Below, piece by piece: positions 62,985 to 64,000 of a stretch of 64,000 nucleotides of DNA. The notes beneath the pieces were generated by a model. The model was not told the DNA's origin, searched no databases, and saw nothing but the letters and a program-made list of their open reading frames with translations. The position numbers and the translations under genes were made by a program. Source of the stretch: Hyphomonadaceae bacterium (GTDB taxonomy: Bacteria; Pseudomonadota; Alphaproteobacteria; Rhizobiales; Hyphomicrobiaceae). How positions within the stretch are numbered: the first letter of the stretch is position 1; every line of letters begins with the position of its first letter. The stretch covers positions 153,694 to 217,693 of the forward strand of contig JAIEQJ010000035.1 of assembly GCA_019747815.1 (NCBI GenBank), read 5' to 3'.

Positions 62985-63940
62985 TCACCCGCCGACGTAG
63001 CGCTCAATGACACGCCCGCCAAATCGGCGAACGAGGTTCTCGCCAATGTTGGCAAGCGCACGGTCGAACTCAGCTCCGCTCATCGCGAGGTCTTCAGCGT
63101 CATAGTGCGGCGCTGGGCGCTCCACTCGTCGTTCTGCTCGAGCAGGATGAAGTGCACGCGGGGGTTGACGCGACCCCTCGAGGGTACCGTAGACCTTCGC
63201 ATACGCATAGCCAGCATCGGCGGTGACCGTCTTGACATCGATCCTGGTCGTGGCTTCGACTTCATCCACCTGCGCCTCGATCATCTCACCTTCGTTGGTT
63301 TGCCCGGTCGTGACAGCGACGTCGAGGATGACGCCAACCTTGTCATCGACGGCCGTGTGCTGCTTGTAGGCGGGTTCCAGCCGCCGGTTGCGGGCATTGG
63401 TCGCCATCGTCGCATCGGGGTCGGTGGTGCACATCTTCTTGTACTTGCCGGTCTGCCGGCTCGTTCTCTCCGCCTCGGCGTCTTCCTCGATTTGGTTCTC
63501 GCTCAGCACGCCCTCCATGTGCCGCTCAGCGAGGCTGTCCCAGCTCACGTTGGCGCGGATCAGCGAGGCATCGATGTGCACAATCTCGGCCGTGGCGATC
63601 TTGCCTTCAGGCAGGCTTCGACCGTGCGCTTGAAGATCCTGCGAAACCGCTCCTCGCCCCAACGCTGGCGGATGCGCGTCAGGCTTGAATGATGCGGCAG
63701 CTTCTCATGCAGGCCATAGCCGGTGAACCAGCGGATGGCGATGTTGACCTGAGCCTCGCGCATCAGCTTGCGGTCGTGCACGATGCCGGTGAGCAGACCA
63801 GCCAGCATCAGCCGCACTGCCATCTCTGGATCGATGCCGGGCCGGCCATCGTCGGCGCAATAGCAGCCGGCCACCTCTTCCCTCAGCCATGACAAGTCGA
63901 GCACGCGGTCCACCCGCACCAGTATGTGCCGCGGCGTGCA
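62985..63940 (-). pseudogene. IS1182-type transposase, decayed and truncated
   Basis: On the minus strand RVDRVLDLSWLREEVAGCYC, then IDPEMAVRLMLAGLLTGIVH and HEKLPHHSSLTRIRQRWGEE are the N-terminal half of an IS1182/IS5-type DDE transposase. The frame is broken near 63600 and continues in another frame as KIATAEIVHIDASLIRANVS to TVTADAGYAYAKVYG, with another shift around 63190 and an end at 62985. The far N-terminus is cut off near 63940 by IS21-like end repeats. No active gene remains. Confidence 0.8.
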
Positions 63941-63984
63941 ATTTTGACCCCTGTTTGGGTGTGATCGGCGCGCAATTTTGACCC
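63932..63984. repeat. Two 19-nt direct repeats resembling IS21-family end repeats
   Basis: CGGCGTGCAATTTTGACCC (63932-63950) and CGGCGCGCAATTTTGACCC (63966-63984) differ in one base and start 34 bases apart. On the minus strand they read GGGTCAAAATTGC.CGCCG, like the multiple terminal repeats that IS21-type elements carry. They adjoin the broken transposase, so an insertion of that element explains its missing N-terminus. The element itself lies outside the window. Confidence 0.65.
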
Positions 63985-64000
63985 GACCCTCGTCGGATCG

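Overview
The window is about 64 kb of high-GC bacterial DNA, densely packed with genes. Many neighbours share ATGA or TGATG stop/start overlaps. The content fits a soil or rhizosphere proteobacterium, most likely an alphaproteobacterium of the Hyphomicrobiales (Bradyrhizobium-like): several Liv-, SsuABC- and Pot-type ABC transporters, a TctABC carrier, many IclR/TetR/LysR regulators and acyl-CoA enzymes. That placement is inference. No rRNA, tRNA, CRISPR array, phage or plasmid genes were seen. Nearly everything is accessory catabolism: uptake systems, each next to enzymes and a local regulator.

Region 1 (1-16752) is a branched-acid catabolic island. It holds two divergent crotonases (one cut by the window edge), an AtuA-like DUF1446 protein, a PECR-like SDR, an isovaleryl-CoA-dehydrogenase-type ACAD divergent from a TetR regulator, and an acyl-CoA carboxylase of the methylcrotonyl/geranyl-CoA type. 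A LivGHMKF transporter with a long-chain acyl-CoA ligase embedded in its operon follows. The genes read as a line: import an acid, activate it, desaturate, carboxylate, hydrate. The carboxylase alpha subunit is split into separate biotin carboxylase and biotin carrier genes, joined by a 25-codon reading frame with stop/start overlaps at both ends.

Region 2 (16981-30300, minus strand) has a TIGR02444 gene, then UbiX, an amidohydrolase, TctABC, UbiD, an SsuABC-type transporter, a second amidohydrolase and an IclR regulator with a TTG start and a nearby 17-nt palindrome. It looks like uptake, hydrolysis/deamination and decarboxylation of an unknown, possibly aromatic or N-heterocyclic, acid.

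Region 3 (30587-37005, minus strand) has an IclR regulator, a biotin carrier (AccB), an AccC reduced to its two ends by an in-frame internal deletion, an SsuABC-type transporter, a pyruvate/oxaloacetate carboxyltransferase and a thioesterase. It is bounded by IS3 debris.

Region 4 (37633-46281, minus strand) has a LysR regulator, a class III CoA-transferase, an acyl-CoA dehydrogenase lacking the catalytic Glu and matching remembered features of 3-sulfinopropanoyl-CoA desulfinase, and a TPP enzyme. An aminotransferase, a metallo-beta-lactamase-fold hydrolase and a HutI-like amidohydrolase lie alongside. Region 5 (46282-51987, plus strand) is a TetR-LivGFHMK operon, with a perfect palindrome upstream and a hairpin terminator downstream.

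Region 6 (52127-64000) has a LysR/SDR divergent pair whose SDR carries an in-frame internal deletion, a TPP enzyme with a Pot-type ABC transporter, a flavin monooxygenase, a RidA-DUF1028 pair, and a decayed IS1182-type transposase cut by IS21-like terminal repeats at the window end.
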